Assembly: GCA_964458325.1 (NCBI GenBank)
Contig: CAYWIM010000103.1
Coordinates: 1 to 14,335, forward strand
DNA length: 14,335 nucleotides
Reading direction: 5' to 3'
DNA from: JAGMXM01 sp964458325
GTDB lineage: Bacteria > Verrucomicrobiota > Verrucomicrobiia > Limisphaerales > UBA1319
This document shows, piece by piece, positions 14,073 to 14,335 of the stretch. Made by a program: the position numbers and the translations under genes. Every line of letters starts with the position of its first letter. The first letter of the stretch is position 1. The notes under the pieces were generated by a model, which saw only the letters and a list, made by a program, of their open reading frames with translations, ran no database searches and was not told the DNA's origin.

Positions 14073-14335
14073 GGTTCGAAATAGCGGAGAGATAATTGGC
14101 GTAAGCTGTTCTTGATCAACGCATAGGAAATAAGGTTGGCATTGGACGCGTTAGCAGTTGCCAAGGCGCGTCAGAAAATCTTACAAAGCACAATACGCCT
14201 TGACATGTCTCAACGAATGCATCTCATTGATTATGTGTAACATACTGCTTTGTAAGAATGCTGGCATCATACGTGCAGATGTCTGAGCAAACGATCACAT
14301 TCTGGGCGTGATTTTTGAAAATCTTTGGTGGGTCG
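14061..14335. other. AT-richer non-coding segment with inverted repeats
   Basis: No gene is supported on either strand. Base composition is clearly more AT-rich than the rest of the window. It contains a perfect 12-bp inverted repeat at 14179-14190 and 14246-14257, and a near-palindrome GATTTT-TG-AAAATC at 14310-14323. It may be the start of a mobile element or an old insertion that continues beyond the window. Confidence 0.45.
14179..14257. repeat. Perfect 12-bp inverted repeat
   Basis: TCTTACAAAGCA (14179-14190) and TGCTTTGTAAGA (14246-14257) are exact reverse complements, 55 bases apart. Pairing does not extend past the arms. It could be a recombination or transposon-end site. Confidence 0.55.

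Noticed and set aside
14071..14085. GGTTCGAAAT, resembling a tRNA T-loop
   Set aside because: The flanking bases do not pair as a T-arm and no anticodon or acceptor stem can be drawn around it.
14179..14257. Integron attC-like site
   Set aside because: The arms lack the RYYYAAC / GTTRRRY core sites and no integrase or cassette structure is seen.

Overview
The window is GC-rich bacterial DNA, apart from its last ~300 bases. It looks like a member of the Verrucomicrobiota, probably close to the Limisphaerales/Pedosphaera group. This is inferred from gene content: a solitary type II secretion-like pseudopilin of the kind multiplied in these genomes, a Tat-exported Gfo/Idh/MocA oxidoreductase, an exported sulfatase with PA14 and LamG modules, and an AbrB-like antitoxin and GxxExxY gene of the types common there. 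No rRNA, tRNA or CRISPR array was found. Several genes have no visible Shine-Dalgarno sequence.

Layout. 1-1554: a strong hairpin, then a Tat-exported Gfo/Idh/MocA oxidoreductase (+). 1555-1640: a hairpin between convergent genes. 1641-3887 (-): an OmpR-family response regulator followed by its sensor histidine kinase. 3888-4061: a divergent control region with two matching PmrA/QseB-type boxes, one facing each way. 4062-7743 (+): an exported CotH-type kinase-like protein with an EF-hand and long Gly/Pro-rich tracts, a DUF4956 membrane protein, and a short VTC-type polyphosphate polymerase domain protein. 7830-8021 (-): a 63-residue zinc-ribbon protein. 8291-8815 (+): an unnamed hypothetical protein. 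8854-9146: remains of a REP-associated (RAYT) transposase module. 9180-12000 (-): a sulfatase whose reading frame breaks inside a PA14 domain, so its LamG C-terminus lies in another frame. 12001-12499: no gene. 12500-12957: a truncated GxxExxY gene fused to an unidentified fragment. 12954-13601: a pseudopilin-like protein. 13747-14060: a toxin-antitoxin remnant with intact promoter and operator, a frameshifted AbrB-like antitoxin, and a toxin that loses its family sequence after about five codons. 14025-14335: AT-richer DNA with inverted repeats and no gene.

How the genes fit together. The most interesting unit is 1641-7743. A two-component system faces an operon that combines a VTC-type polyphosphate polymerase domain, a DUF4956 membrane protein and an exported CotH kinase-like protein. 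The two 17-bp boxes, 42 bp apart centre to centre, match the binding site known for PmrA/QseB-type regulators. This suggests that the regulator controls both its own operon and the CotH operon. The biochemical role is inferred, not shown. By contrast, 8.8-14.3 kb is rich in broken genes, pointing to decay and insertion or deletion activity.
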